Of a DNA stretch of 64,000 bases, positions 12,008 through 23,321 are shown one piece after another (within the stretch, counting starts at the first letter, position 1; each line of letters opens with the position of its first letter). The notes beneath the pieces are model-generated. The model worked only from the letters and a program-made list of their open reading frames with translations. It did not search any database and had not been told where the DNA came from. The stretch is from assembly GCA_034509735.1 (NCBI GenBank), contig JACGWO010000002.1, forward strand, positions 21,685,636 through 21,749,635. The letters run 5' to 3'. The DNA is from Sesamum alatum (lineage: Eukaryota > Streptophyta > Magnoliopsida > Lamiales > Pedaliaceae). The position numbers were made by a program, and so were the translations under genes.

Positions 12008-14008
12008 TGAAAAGAAATCCGGTGGATCGTCCCGGGAATTGCGCGAATGTGGAAGCGCGGTAAAAATAAATTTGCAAAATAAAAGGCATGCTTTTAATTT
12101 AAAGAACACGCTCAAGGGGTGTGCCCTTGAGGTTCCCGGGCGTTCGGTGTATCTCATGATCATAAAACAATTAAAGAAATCATGGAGGCCATAGAGTTAA
12201 AAAATAAAGAGGGACGAAAATCTTAAAACGAGACCTACCCGTTGTCGTTTTCGTCTTCATCTGCTACTCGCGTTGTTCCCCGTTTTGCACCAAGACCTCG
12301 TTCTTGAGATCCTCCAAATCGTGACACATGATCCACCCACGTATTCTTGTACGTCGTGCTAGCAACGAACATGTGTTATATTGGAGAGGATAGATCAACC
12401 ACACGTTATGAATTAACGGGATCGATCATCCTTTGTTCAATTGTTCCAAGAACAAAAGAACAAGAAAATAACATTTTCTTGGTGAGAGAGAGAGAGAGGG
12501 GCGGACGTGAGAGGGGAGGAGAGAGTGTGTGTTTTGTGTGTGTTTTTCAAGAATCATCAAACTCACAAATGTTGGAAGCTAGAGGTTTATATAGAGGAAG
12601 AGTTTAATCCTCTTTAAACTCAAACTCTAAGTAACCTAATTTGACTAGGATTTTGACCTAGTCAAAGTCCTAGTCAAACTAGTGTTTGACCTAGTCAAAC
12701 GAATCCTAGCCTTCCATCTCCCCTTTCCATCTCAACCGTTGATTTTAATTTAATGGAATATTTAAATCCTATTAAATATTCCAAAAGGCTAAAAGAATAA
12801 ATATAATATAATAAATAAATATTATAATTTATTCTAAGCCCATTAAATCAACCCTTTTAATAAATCCTATTTATTAATTTAATTCCCTTTATCAAATAGA
12901 AGGAATTAATTTCTCCAAGAAAATATAGGACCCGATTAAATCTAATTTAATCATTCCTTTACTCCAATATTTAATTCTAAATTAAATACTAAGTGTGTGT
13001 GGATAGTGTGTGACTCTTTAGGTTCACCATTCAGCTAGACTTGGTCGGATTCCTAGAATCCGTCCGTTACCATGCGTGGCCATCTAGCAACGGTCCATGG
13101 CACTAGAGACTAGGTGAAATATTCGGGGATGAACATTTAGGCTCTAACAGTACACTTGTCCTTCTGTCTTCGGTCTCATCACTTAGGGTCTAGGGCACGG
13201 AAAATGCAGGTACCCATTTTGGACCTAAGTGTCGGTCTGTCCTCACTAAACGCCGCAAGGGAAACCTTTTCCCTTCTGTTCAGTCACTGTGGCCACAGAT
13301 TTCAGGGACAAGACACAGAGCATGTATGAGACTCAACTGTCAACACCTTTTGACAGGAGACAGATCCTTTCTTGGAAACTACTGTCACTTTGTACACCCG
13401 AGCTGCACTAGACATGGCTTATGACTACTCAAGAGTATTTTGGCAATCTCTCACCATATCTAAGATGCAGACCTGATGCACAGGTAAACTCAGCAGTTCC
13501 TCAAGTCAAAGGACTTGGCCTGTACCGTTGGAACCGGGAATACACGTCATACCTTGCTGACCATACTCAAGGTCCTCCGTAAGACGGTTGCCGCGAGTCA
13601 CCTCAGTCAGCTGCTTCCTAGCACGCTGACCCACTAACACTGCTTAGACGACCTTCGTCACCCGTCGATGAAATACGACAGCAGATGCTTAGTGCAAGTC
13701 TCAAAGGGAATCCCGGTACCCATTTTCGGGATTCCTTGACTTGGAGATTTCCGGACTGATTCGGTAAGACTGATTTCATGGACCTACCTCCAAGCGTAGT
13801 CCCAGTCCCCGAAATCGTTTCTCAGTCCGTGGGCTTTGTTTGCGTAGTGAACAGAAATGTAAATGCAGATAAGTGAACGTAAACAAAGTATTGCCATTTG
13901 AATTTTCACTTCTTTATTCATAAATATTTTATCAAATACCAAAGAATTGTCTAGACATAGGTTACATATTCCTGCCAAAATTGGCTTACATGGTCACCTA
14001 TTCTAACA
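12008..14008 (-). mobile_element. A2: solo LTR, family A (minus strand, 2001 bp)
   Basis: A complete LTR with TG...CA ends (TGAAAAG at 12008, CTATTCTAACA ending at 14008), flanked by a perfect 5-bp duplication GCAAG and with no internal sequence. This is the signature of a solo LTR made by recombination between the two LTRs of an inserted element. On the minus strand it has six TTGAC cores (12640-12699), a TATA box (12586-12593), the LTR-end hairpin (12111-12131) and the conserved mid-LTR block near 13070-13110. Confidence 0.93.
12586..12593 (-). promoter_or_regulatory. TATA box of A2 LTR
   Basis: On the minus strand this reads TATATAAA, about 50 bp downstream of a TTGAC cluster and upstream of a CA/TC-rich leader, as in the other A LTRs. 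Confidence 0.55.
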
Positions 14009-14257
14009 GCAAGTAGCCGGGAGCATACGCTAAACAATCAAAGGTAATGGTTTATTACGCTTTGATTAATTATATGTATTTATCTATGCCCTATGTGTTT
14101 ATTATTCATTTCCAATATTTACACATCCTACATCGAACGCCCGGTTGAGCACCCAAGAGCACAACCCTTGGGATTCGTATTTTAAATTAGATTTGATTTA
14201 ATTTACGCTCTTTTCTCGCTTTCTCGCTTCCGCTCGCAATTCCGGGTGGATCCGCTT
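14009..14257 (+). mobile_element. B0: 5' LTR, second part
   Basis: Resumes B0's LTR after the duplicated GCAAG (14009-14013) and matches the reverse complement of B1's LTR near 29021-29270. It includes a decayed LTR-end hairpin (14152-14172) and ends at CGCTT, where H is inserted. Confidence 0.85.
14253..14257 (+). repeat. Target-site duplication CGCTT (left of H)
   Basis: CGCTT is repeated at 17358-17362. The uninterrupted B LTR reads GGATCCGCTTGTCCTTCA across this site. Confidence 0.9.
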
Positions 14258-15494
14258 TGTTAGAGTAGGTGACCAGAAAGTCAATGGTATTGGCTGTTCT
14301 GAGAACCATTCGTCAATCTGTGAACAAGTAATATTATGTTAATGAATGTAGTAAGGATTCATAGGCATGAGTTTGTTGTACTTACTGCTTGCATCGTTAC
14401 GATGTCACAACAAACGCCCGCAGACTGAAATAACATTTCGGGAAATTGGAACTACGCTTGGAGGTAGGTTCATGAAATCAGTTTCGCCGAATCAGTCTGA
14501 AATACTCCAAGTCAAAGTAATCTCGAGACAGGGCATCGAGAATCCATTTGAGACTTGCACTAAGCATCTGCTGTCGTGTTTCATCGACGGGTGACGAGGA
14601 TCGTCTAAGCAGTGTTAGTGGGTCGGTCTGCTGGGGAGCGGCCGACTGAGGTGACTCGCGGGAATCGTCATATAGAAGCTACTCGGGCTTGGTCGGTATG
14701 ACTCGTATTCCCAGTTCCGATAGTACGGGATTAGTCCTCGGACTTGAGGATCACGGCAGTCCCCTACATACTAAGGCTGTATCTTGGATCTGGTGAAATT
14801 TGACCGATTATATCACATGGTCATCATAAGCCTCGTCCAGTGCAGTCGGAGTATGTAAGAACGGTGAATTCCAAGATAGGATCTGTCCCCTGTCAAAGGA
14901 TATGACAGCAAGATCTCCTATGCGCTCGGAGATGGTTTAGACTCACAAAGTCTATGGCCATAGCACTTGATGTAGTGGGAAAGGATTTCCTACGTCGAGT
15001 TAAACCTATCTCGAGCATTATGCATAGTTGCCTAGTCAACGATAGGAACCGACCCCTAGACTAAAGGCCGGGAGACAGGCGACAGTAGGACCGTACCCGT
15101 ACGTATCGAGCGTCGGTAGGACCGCACCTGCATATAACTCGGAGCCTAAATGTTCACACCATAAATTCACCTAGTCTCTAGTGCCATGGACTGTTGCTAG
15201 ATGCCCACCCATGGTAACGGACTACTTTGGTTATGTAATAACAAGTAGATCCAAGTCTAGCTGAAAGGTGAACCTAAAGAGTCACAACCGCTACACCAAA
15301 TGAAAGGGAATTAATTTGAAATTAATTCCGGGAGAAAGTTTAATTTAATGGAATTAAATTATACTTCTTGGAGATTCAAGCCTCGATGTATTATTTGGAA
15401 TAATCGGGCTTGAGTTCATAAATTAGATTTATGAATTTTATAAAGCATGGGCTTTCCTTTTAAATAGATTAAAAGGGTGAATTAATTATTTAGT

Positions 15495-15842
15495 GGGCTT
15501 GGTATATTAAATAGGATTTAATATAAAGTCCATGGGACTATTTAATTTAGAATTAAATAATCCCATTCTATGGAATTAATTAATGGGCTTGGTATATTAA
15601 ATAGGATTTAATATAAAGTCCATGGGACTATTTAATTTAGAATTAAATAAGTCCTTTCCATTAATTAATTAATGGGCTTAGTATATTAAATATGATTTAA
15701 TATAAAGTCCATGGGACTATTTAATTTAGAATTAAATAAGTCCTTTCCATTAATTAATTAATGGGCTTAGTATATTAAATATGATTTAATATAAAGTCCA
15801 TGGGAATATTTAATTTAGAATTAAATAGGCCCATTCCATAAA
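15495..15842 (+). repeat. Tandem repeat in H LTR: about 3.9 copies of 89-90 bp
   Basis: Units starting GGGCTTGGTATATTAAAT or GGGCTTAGTATATTAAAT begin at 15495, 15585, 15674 and 15763. Units 3 and 4 are almost identical and share TTAGTATATTAAATATG, while units 1 and 2 share TTGGTATATTAAATAGG. This suggests stepwise duplication. Single-copy relatives of the unit are present in the other LTR families. Confidence 0.92.
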
Positions 15843-16011
15843 GCCCATCAAAATGGATGGACAAGATTTGATCTAGAGAATGATGAGATGAAGGGCCATG
15901 ATTAATTTGACTTAATCAAAGCCTAATTTGACTAGGATTTGACTAGGTCAAAATCCTAGTCAAAGTGTGTCTCTTTGGAAGAGTTTGAGAAGGAATAGGA
16001 ATTCCATCTTC

Positions 16012-16019
16012 TATAAATA
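16012..16019 (+). promoter_or_regulatory. TATA box of H LTR
   Basis: TATAAATA, about 50 bp downstream of a TTGAC cluster and followed by CA-rich then TC-rich sequence. Confidence 0.6.
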
Positions 16020-16585
16020 CTTAAAAAAAACACACACTCACACCTAGTATTCTCTACAACTCTCATCTCTCATCTCTCTCTCAAATTCGTCCATCCCCTT
16101 CTTTTTCTCCAAGAATTCTATTTTGTTCTTCTTGATTTTATTCAAGTTAAGAACATAAGAGACATTGATTGCGTTAATTCATAGCGTGTATCGATGTCTC
16201 TTCTCCCCAAATAATTTCTTGCTAGCACAAGGGTTGTTTGCTTTCCGGTGGAGCGAGTGAGATGATTTAGAGGGTCTCTTATTTGAGATCTTGATGCAAA
16301 ACGGGGAACAATGCGTGTAGCCGAAACGAAGACAAAACTACAACCGGGTAGGTTCTTTAATTTCGTTTTCCGGTTTCAATTCTATGGCCTCCATGTTGTG
16401 TTTTTTATTGAACATGAGATACACCGAACGCCCGGGAGAATCAAGGGCACACCCCTTGATTCGTTTATGTATATTATGCATAGTTTAAATTCCATTTAAT
16501 TATGCTTTGTAATTTTATTACGCACTATTTCGCGCTTCCGCTATTCGCGTTAATCTCCCGGGACAATCCACACATAATCTTTCAG

Positions 16586-16598
16586 TGGTATCAGAGCC
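16586..16598 (+). other. Primer-binding site of H
   Basis: TGGTATCAGAGCC, the exact initiator-Met tRNA complement, one base after the LTR end. Confidence 0.9.
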
Positions 16599-16823
16599 CG
16601 GTTCGGTGTATAGGCCTAGAATTCTATGTGCTATGTGCGTTAAAGCATGATAAACGTGTTTTAATTTACGTTTATAGCATGTTTATCGTAGATATTTATT
16701 GGCGTTTAATTTTGCATGGGATTTTGGATCTTGGTTTTCTTGAATATGTATATACATGTTCTAGGGTTTAATTTATCTTGTGGTTCAGAAAAATTGCATG
16801 AAAAGTCGAAAAGGAGTGAAAAA

Positions 16824-17045
16824 CGGCGAACCGGCAGCAGCAGCACGCTGGCCGCGCGCACAGGGGCGCGGCCGGGCGCGCGTGCAGGCAGGGGCCTGCG
16901 CGCGCCCGGCCAGCGCGGACAGCGCGCGCGGCCGCGCGCGCAGGCATGGGCGCCTGCGCGCACGGCATGCGCTGGGCGCGCGCACTGTGCGCGCAGGCAG
17001 AGGAGCCTGCGCGCGCGCGCGCGCCTGGCCTTCCGGCTGTGCCGT
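16824..17045. repeat. GC-rich leader island of H
   Basis: CpG-dense block about 240 bp after the primer-binding site with repeated GCGCGC, GCAGGC and GGCCGCG units. Open frames occur in several frames on both strands, so coding is not implied. Confidence 0.8.
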
Positions 17046-17362
17046 TTTCCGTTTCTCTCCCGTTTTTGGCTCGTTTTTCAAAACTGTTTTTACTGAATTA
17101 TTTTTATGATATTTTACGCATTATTCTGAACCCGTTGACTTAGAATATTTATTTTTGAGATTTGGAATTTCCTAAAATAAATATTGCTTGGTTGATGAGG
17201 AAAGGGTTTTCTAACAAGATTTAATTTTTGCTTCATTTATGTATATTATGCATAGTTTAAATTCCATTTTATTATGCTTTGTAATTTTATTACGCACTAT
17301 TTTCGCGCTTCCGCTATTCGCGTTAATCTCCCGGGACGATCCACACATAATCTTTCACGCTT

Positions 17363-18363
17363 GTCCTTCAAGTGATATCAGAGCCCGGTTCGATGTAAGG
17401 GGCGTAGATCTATGCGTTTGGCATGATCTACTTGCTTTTAAATGGCTTTATTGGCATGTTAGATTATATAAATATATGAGTAATATGATAATTCAATTGT
17501 TTGGATTTAATGGACTTTCGGCATGCTTTATTTTGCTAGATTGGATCTAAAATTGCATGCTTATTTTCAGAATAGTATTACTGTTATTGTGCTGAAACAG
17601 TTTTAAAAAACAAAAAAAAAAAAAATTGATCGGGCCGGCAGTGGCCGCGTGCAGGCGGGCGCCTGCGCACGCTGGGCTTCGGCCAGCGCGGGCAGGGGCG
17701 CGCGCGTGCCCTGTGCGCGCGGCCGGCCGGCCAGCACAACGGCTGGGCCGTTTTTCGGCTTTTTCTGGAAAATTTGATTTTCTGTATTTTCTGCACAATA
17801 TTCTGAAAATATATTAATTTTGCATTTTTGATTTTGGAATAATTGGATTATTCCTTGAATTAAATTTGCTTAATTAATTTGGGATTAATACATGCATTGG
17901 ATGCATTGTTTAAAATGTCCATTAAATTTGAAATTTGAATTTTGCATATTATTTGTATGTTTATGCTTTTGTGATGTTGGACATCACTTGGGTATTTGGA
18001 ATATCCATCGGTTATTTATGCATAATTATTTGGAATAATTATGTTATGTGAGTTGATGGAATCAACATGGGATGATCACAAGAGCCCTAGACCTTATGTA
18101 TGGATGAATGTATGATCATTTATTTTTCTGTTGGGTGGGGCCTGCGTGCCTCTTGTTTTTAGGACTATCATCTCCCGTATTATCAGCCTCATGATATTAA
18201 GGTTTGTTTTCTTTATTACCAATGTATTACTTTCAGTTGTAAAGAGAGTAGATAGGATTGGTGAGGTTTTACTTTTAACAAGCAATTGGAGTCGGAGACC
18301 CCAAGGAGGAGCATCAAGGCGTGAAACAAGAAGCACTTCAAGGCCCATTGGAATGACAATGGA
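17363..18363 (+). mobile_element. B0: LTR end and first part of leader
   Basis: 17363-17370 (GTCCTTCA) is the last piece of B0's 5' LTR after the CGCTT duplicate. A primer-binding site with one change (TGATATCAGAGCC) lies at 17373-17385. The leader follows, matching the reverse complement of B1's leader (28060-29010), up to ATGACAATGGA where A3 is inserted. The open frame 18131-18424 crosses into A3 and is not a gene. Confidence 0.85.
17630..17760. repeat. GC-rich leader island of B0
   Basis: About 130 bp of CpG-dense sequence between an A-rich run and an AT-rich segment. Its flanks GGCCGGCAGTGGCCGCG and CAGCACAACGGC are shared with B1, but the middle differs, showing rapid change inside the island. 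Confidence 0.8.
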
Positions 18364-18368
18364 TTTAT
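18364..18368 (+). repeat. Target-site duplication TTTAT (left of A3)
   Basis: TTTAT recurs at 45536-45540. Joining the flanks gives an unbroken B leader when compared with B1, which reads ACAATGGGTATATTACTATTG at this place. Confidence 0.85.
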
Positions 18369-20340
18369 TGAAAGGAGTCATGGATCGTCCCGGGAAATTG
18401 CGCGAATGCGGAAGCGCGATATAAAATAAACTACGAAAATTTAAAGCATGCTTTAATAAATAAAGAACACGCTCAAGGGGTGTACCCTTGAGATTCCCGG
18501 GTGTTCGGTGTATCTCATGATATAAAGAACATGTAATTGTCATGGACGCCATAGGGAGGAAAAATAAAAGAGACGAAAAATTAAAACGAGACCTACCCGT
18601 TGTCGTTTTCGTCTTCAACGGCTACACGCGTTGTTCCCCATTTTGCACCAAGATCTCGTTCTTGAGACCCTCCAAATCGTGACACACGATCCAACCACGT
18701 ATCTTGCACGTCGTGCTAGCAACGAACAAGTATGATTTTTGGAGTGGATGAATCAACAACAATTTATGAATTAACGGTATTGATTCATCAATATTCTAGT
18801 GTTCCAAGAACAAAAGAACAAGAAAATATATTTCTTGTAGAGAGAGAGGGGGCGGACGAGAAGTAAGAGGGAGAGAGACGAGTGTGTGTTATGTGTGTGT
18901 TGGAATTTAATCATCCTTCAAAAGGTGCAAGGCTAGGGGTATATATAGAGGAAGAGTTTAATCCTCTTTAAACTCCACCTCTTTAGAAGCTTAATTTGAC
19001 TAGGATTTTGACCTAGTCAAAGTCCTAGTCAAAGTAGAATTTAACCTTGTCAAATTCAATCCTAGCCTTTGATCTCTCCCATTAAATCTCAACCATTAAT
19101 TTAATTTAATGGAATATTTAAATCCTATTAAATATTCAAAAGGCCAAATAAATATAATAAATAAATATTAATACTTATTCTAGGCCCATTAAATTAATTC
19201 CCTTAATAAATCCAATCTATTAATTTAATTCCCTTTATCAAATAAAAGGAATTAATTTCTCCCAGAAAATATAGGACCTGATTAAATCCAATTTAATCAT
19301 TCCTTTACTCCAACAATATTTAATTCCAAATTAAATACTAAGTGTGTGTGGATAGTGTGTGACTCTTTAGGTTCACCTTTCAGCTAGACTTGGTCAGATT
19401 CCTAGAATCCGTCCGTTACCATGGGTGGCCATCTAGCAACGGTCCATGGCACTAGAGACTAGGTGAAATAATTGGGGATGAACATTTAGGCTCTAACAGT
19501 ACACTTGTCCTTCTGTCTTCGGTCTCATCACTTAGAGTCTAGGGTACGGAAAATTCAAGTACCCATTTTGGACCTAAGTGTCGGTCTGTCCTTACTAAAC
19601 GCCGCAAGGGAAACCTTCCCTTCTGTTCAGTTACTGTGGCCAGAGATTTTAGGGACAAGACACAGAGCATTCATGAGATTCAACTGTCAATGCCTTTTGA
19701 CATGAGACAGATCCTTTCTTGGAAACTACTGTCACTCTGTACACCCGAGCAGCACTAGACATGGCTTATGACTACTCAAGAGTATTTTGGCAATCTCTCA
19801 CCATATCTAAGATACAGACCTGATGTACAGGTAAACTCAGCAGTTCCTCATCAAAGAACTTGACCTGTACCGTTGGAACCGGGAATACACGTCATACCTT
19901 GCTGACCATACTCAAGGTCCTCCGTAAGACGGTTCCCGCGAGTCACCTCAGTCAGCTGCTTCCTAGCATGCTGACCCACTAACACTGCCTAGACGACCTT
20001 CGTCACCCGTTGATGAAATACGACAGCAGATGCTTAGTGCAAGTCTCAAAGGGAATCCCGTTACCCATTTTCGAGATTCCTTGACTTGGAGATTTCCGGA
20101 CTGATTTCATGGACCTACCTCCAAGCGTAGTCCCAGTCCTCGAAATCGATTCTCAGTCCGTGGGCTTTATTTGCGTAGTGAACAGATATGTAATTGCAGA
20201 TATAAGTGAACGTAAACAAAGTGTTGCCATATGAACTTTCACTTCTTTATTCATAAATGTTTTATCAAACACCTGAAATTGTCTAGACGTAGATTACATA
20301 TTCCTTCCAAAATTGGCTTACATGGTCACCTATTCTAACA
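18369..20340 (-). mobile_element. A3: 3' LTR (1972 bp)
   Basis: Complete TG...CA LTR on the minus strand, closely similar to A2 and A4. It includes TTGAC cores (18996-19056), a TATA box (18940-18947), the LTR-end hairpin (18472-18492) and the conserved mid-LTR block near 19420-19465. It joins pol sequence at 20341 with no polypurine tract between them. Confidence 0.88.
18940..18947 (-). promoter_or_regulatory. TATA box of A3 3' LTR
   Basis: TATATATA on the minus strand, about 50 bp downstream of the TTGAC cluster. Confidence 0.55.
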
Positions 20341-21170
20341 TTCTGCCACATAGGCTTTTAGGGTGCCTCACTTGATTGCTCAAGGAGTACCTCATCGCGT
20401 CGACTATCCGATGGAAAACCTTTTTCCAAGAACACTGCGTTTCGCGAGACAAAAACCTTTTGCTCGGAGGGATATAGAAATAATACCCCGCAGTTTCTTT
20501 TAGATAACCGATGAACCTGCGTAAACTAGACCTTGAGTCCAGTTTATCTCCCACTAATCTCTTGACATATGCGGGGCAACCCCACACTTTCAAAATTTGT
20601 AAGAGGCAGGCTTGCCATGCCATATCTCATATGGCGTCTGGGATACCTTTTCAGATGGCGCCAAGTTCAAAACTTTGGCCGCCGTCTCAAGAGCGTATCC
20701 CCAGAAGGAAAGGGGAAGTTTGGTAAAACTCATCATGGATCGGACCATGTCCAACAAGGTCCGATTCCTCCTTTCAGATACACCATTAAGCTGCGGTGTC
20801 CAGGAGGGGTCCACTGAGAGAGAATCCCATTCTCTTTTAGATAATCAGTAAACTCACCACTCAAATACTCTCCACCTCGGTCCGATCGAAGGGCTTTGAT
20901 CTTTCGACCGGTTTGGTTCTCTACTTCAAGTCTGTATTCCTTAAACCTTCCAAAGGCTTCAGACTTGTACCTCATCAGGTAAACATAACCGTACCGTGAG
21001 TGATCATCGGTAAAGGTTATGAAGTACGAGTACCCACCTCTAGCCTGAGTATTTAGTGGACCACAGACATCTGTATGGATCAAATCCAACAGACTACTGG
21101 GTAGTGTACTTTGTCCAACAAAGGGTTTCTTGGTCAACTTTCCCTTTAGACAGGATTCGCAGGTCGGTAG
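20341..21170 (-). pseudogene. Copia pol fragment: integrase core and linker
   Basis: On the minus strand this encodes, from 21170 leftward, LPTCESCLKGK (second half of the HHCC zinc finger), HTDVCGP (first catalytic Asp), FTDDHSRYGYVYLM, LRSDRGGEY (second Asp), the catalytic-Glu region (ERRNRTLLD), then LNLAPS..KVWGCPAYVKRL and the start of the linker to reverse transcriptase. Several frameshifts break it. It is about 95% like B1 by eye, so it is B-type although it sits between A-type LTRs. It is cut by B1 at GGTAG (21166-21170) and joins an A LTR end precisely at 20340. It may be A3's own pol or the relic of a further B element. Confidence 0.75.
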
Positions 21171-23321
21171 TGAAGGACAAGCGGATTCGCCCGGGAGCGC
21201 GAGCGGAAGCGAGAAAGCGTGGAAAGTGCGTAAATTTAAATCAAATTCAAAATACGCGAATCCCAAGGGGTGTACCCTTGGGTGCTCAACCGGGCATTCG
21301 ATGTAGGATGTGTAAATATTAAAACATATATTTAAACACATAGCGCATAGATATATAAATGAAATCAATCAAAGCGTAATAAACCGTTACCTTTGATTGT
21401 TTAGCGTATGCTCCCGGCAACTAGCGTTGTTCCTTCTCCGGAATGCTCACGAAATCCAAATGTATGGATTCTCCAAAGGTGATCCACACCACACCGGAAG
21501 AAACACACGTTCTTCTTGCTAGAAAAGAACGGGTTTAGGAAGGAATCGGTTTAAGAGAAGAACACTATGAATTAGTGTTCTCTTAAACTTACTTTGTTCT
21601 TCTTCTTGATTCAAAATCAAGTGAAGAACACAAGTGTAGGAGAGGGAGAGAGGCCGAGAGTTTGAGAGAGAGAGGAGAGGATTTTTGTCTTTTCTTTTTC
21701 CTAGAAAAATATGAATAATGAATCACTTATTCTTGGTGTTGTATATTCTAATATATATACATAATTAATGTGATTATTGGAATATGTCTAGGTTCATCCA
21801 AGGATGTCTAGATTCATTCCAATCAATCACCATCAATTCTTCAATCAAGCCTACCAAAATTTATGGTATGATCAAATCATACCAAAAGGGAAGAGCTTGA
21901 TTGGAGTTGATTTGTCTCTTTCCAAAAGAGATAAGTCAACATACGACCTAGCATGAAACATGGCTGATTTTGCTTCCTCCAAGGGAGCGTGTCGGCCATG
22001 TTTAATTAAGGAAAGAAGTCCAACTTCTTCCCATTTCAAATTAGGAATTATTTCTCCTCTCGGGTATAATTTAACGGACCGGGTTTTATCGTAATCCAAT
22101 TACGACGAACCCAATATTAAATCCAATTTAATGTCCACTTAAATTATTCCCGTTGATCTTTTAATCCAATTAAAAGATCCAACGTCTCAACATCTCAACT
22201 TTCCATATTTAATCGAAAATCCAATTTACCGATTAAATGAAAGCCCGATACAATATCGGCCCGTCCATCCAATGGACTTTCCTTAAGTAATCCAATTACT
22301 TATTTTATCCTTCGAGATTGACTCCAATTCGATCTCTCAACCTCCTCGGTGATTTGTGTGTGACCCTTTAGGTTCACCCTCAGCTAGACTTGGGCCCGTG
22401 TCCCACAAGGGCCCGTTACCATGGGTGGCCGTCTAGCAACGGTCCATGGCACTAGAGACTAGGTATTGGCTTGAACATTTAGGCGCCGATTTCGTACGGG
22501 TACGATCCTTCCGTCTACCATCTCCCGGCCTTAGTCTAGGGTATGGAATTGGGCGTCGGTTCCCATCCTTGACTAGGCATCTATGCTTAATACTCGAGAC
22601 CACGTATGCTTCATTGCGTCGACACAGGAAACCATTCCCTATTCGACCAACCACTGTGGCCACAGCTTCAAACAGCATGAATGTGTCTCCGAGTGCATAG
22701 GAGATACCTCTGTCACATACTGACAGGGGACGGATCCTCTTCTTGGAATCCACCGTCCTCGCTACACATTCTGACTGCACGCGACTGCCATGATCCCTCA
22801 AGTCTGAGGATTACTCCCGTACTATCAGAACCGGGGAAAACCAATCATACCGACCAAGCCTCCAAGGCTTCCATATGATGATCCCCGCGAGTCAGTCAGT
22901 CGGCTCGACCCCAGTCGACCAACCCATCAAGATCGTGTAGGCGTCCCACGCCTGTCGCTGATGAAACACGGTACTCATCCAATGAACACGACTCTTGACG
23001 CAAGTCTCAATAGGACTCTCGATGCCTTGTCTCGAGGTCCTCGACTTGGAACGTTTCAGACCCAACTCTTAATCAGTTGGTTTCATGACCACCATCCAAT
23101 GCGTGGCCCAACTGCACGAGTTGTTATCTATGGTCTGTGGGCTTTGTTGCGATATAAGTTAAACACCATTTTAACAAATGTAAGATGAGCGCAACAAAGA
23201 AGGTACCATTGGTGACGAATACTCATCTTATTCATCACATAATAATAATACATTCACATCAAGTTGTCGGATAGTTTACAAATTGCCAAACCCATTGGCT
23301 TTCTGGTCACCTATTCCAACA
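21171..23321 (-). mobile_element. B1: 3' LTR (2151 bp)
   Basis: Runs from TGAAGGACAAGCGG to CTATTCCAACA, followed by the inverted polypurine tract. Compared with the LTR at 29021-31241 it lacks about 70-90 bp near 22782, where the other copy has the segment 30625-30706. It has the LTR-end hairpin (21262-21282) and palindrome GGTATGATCAAATCATACC (21865-21883). Confidence 0.9.

Larger units (their letters stand above)
14258..16584 (+). mobile_element. H: 5' LTR (2327 bp)
   Basis: Starts TGTTAGAGTAGGTGACC and ends TAATCTTTCA directly before the primer-binding site. It carries the conserved mid-LTR block (15176-15220), a 4-copy tandem repeat in U3 (15495-15842), TTGAC cores (15906-15964), a TATA box (16012-16019) and the longest LTR-end hairpin seen here (10-bp stem, 16438-16462). 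Confidence 0.9.
14258..17357 (+). mobile_element. H: internally deleted copia element (3.1 kb)
   Basis: Order: complete 5' LTR (14258-16584), primer-binding site, leader with GC island to about 17230, then only the last roughly 125 bp of the 3' LTR (about 17233-17357). That tail repeats the 5' LTR end from TTTATGTATATTATGC onward. Gag, pol and most of the 3' LTR are missing. The CGCTT duplication on both sides shows the outer ends are original, so the loss was an internal deletion after insertion, or the inserted cDNA was already deleted. Confidence 0.88.

Noticed and set aside
18094..18618. A 174-codon minus-strand frame
   Set aside because: It runs from the A3 LTR into B0's leader across an insertion boundary and has no domain.
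20733..21368. A 211-codon frame joining integrase sequence to an N-terminal extension
   Set aside because: The extension is read from the B1 LTR that interrupts pol at 21171; it is an accidental fusion.
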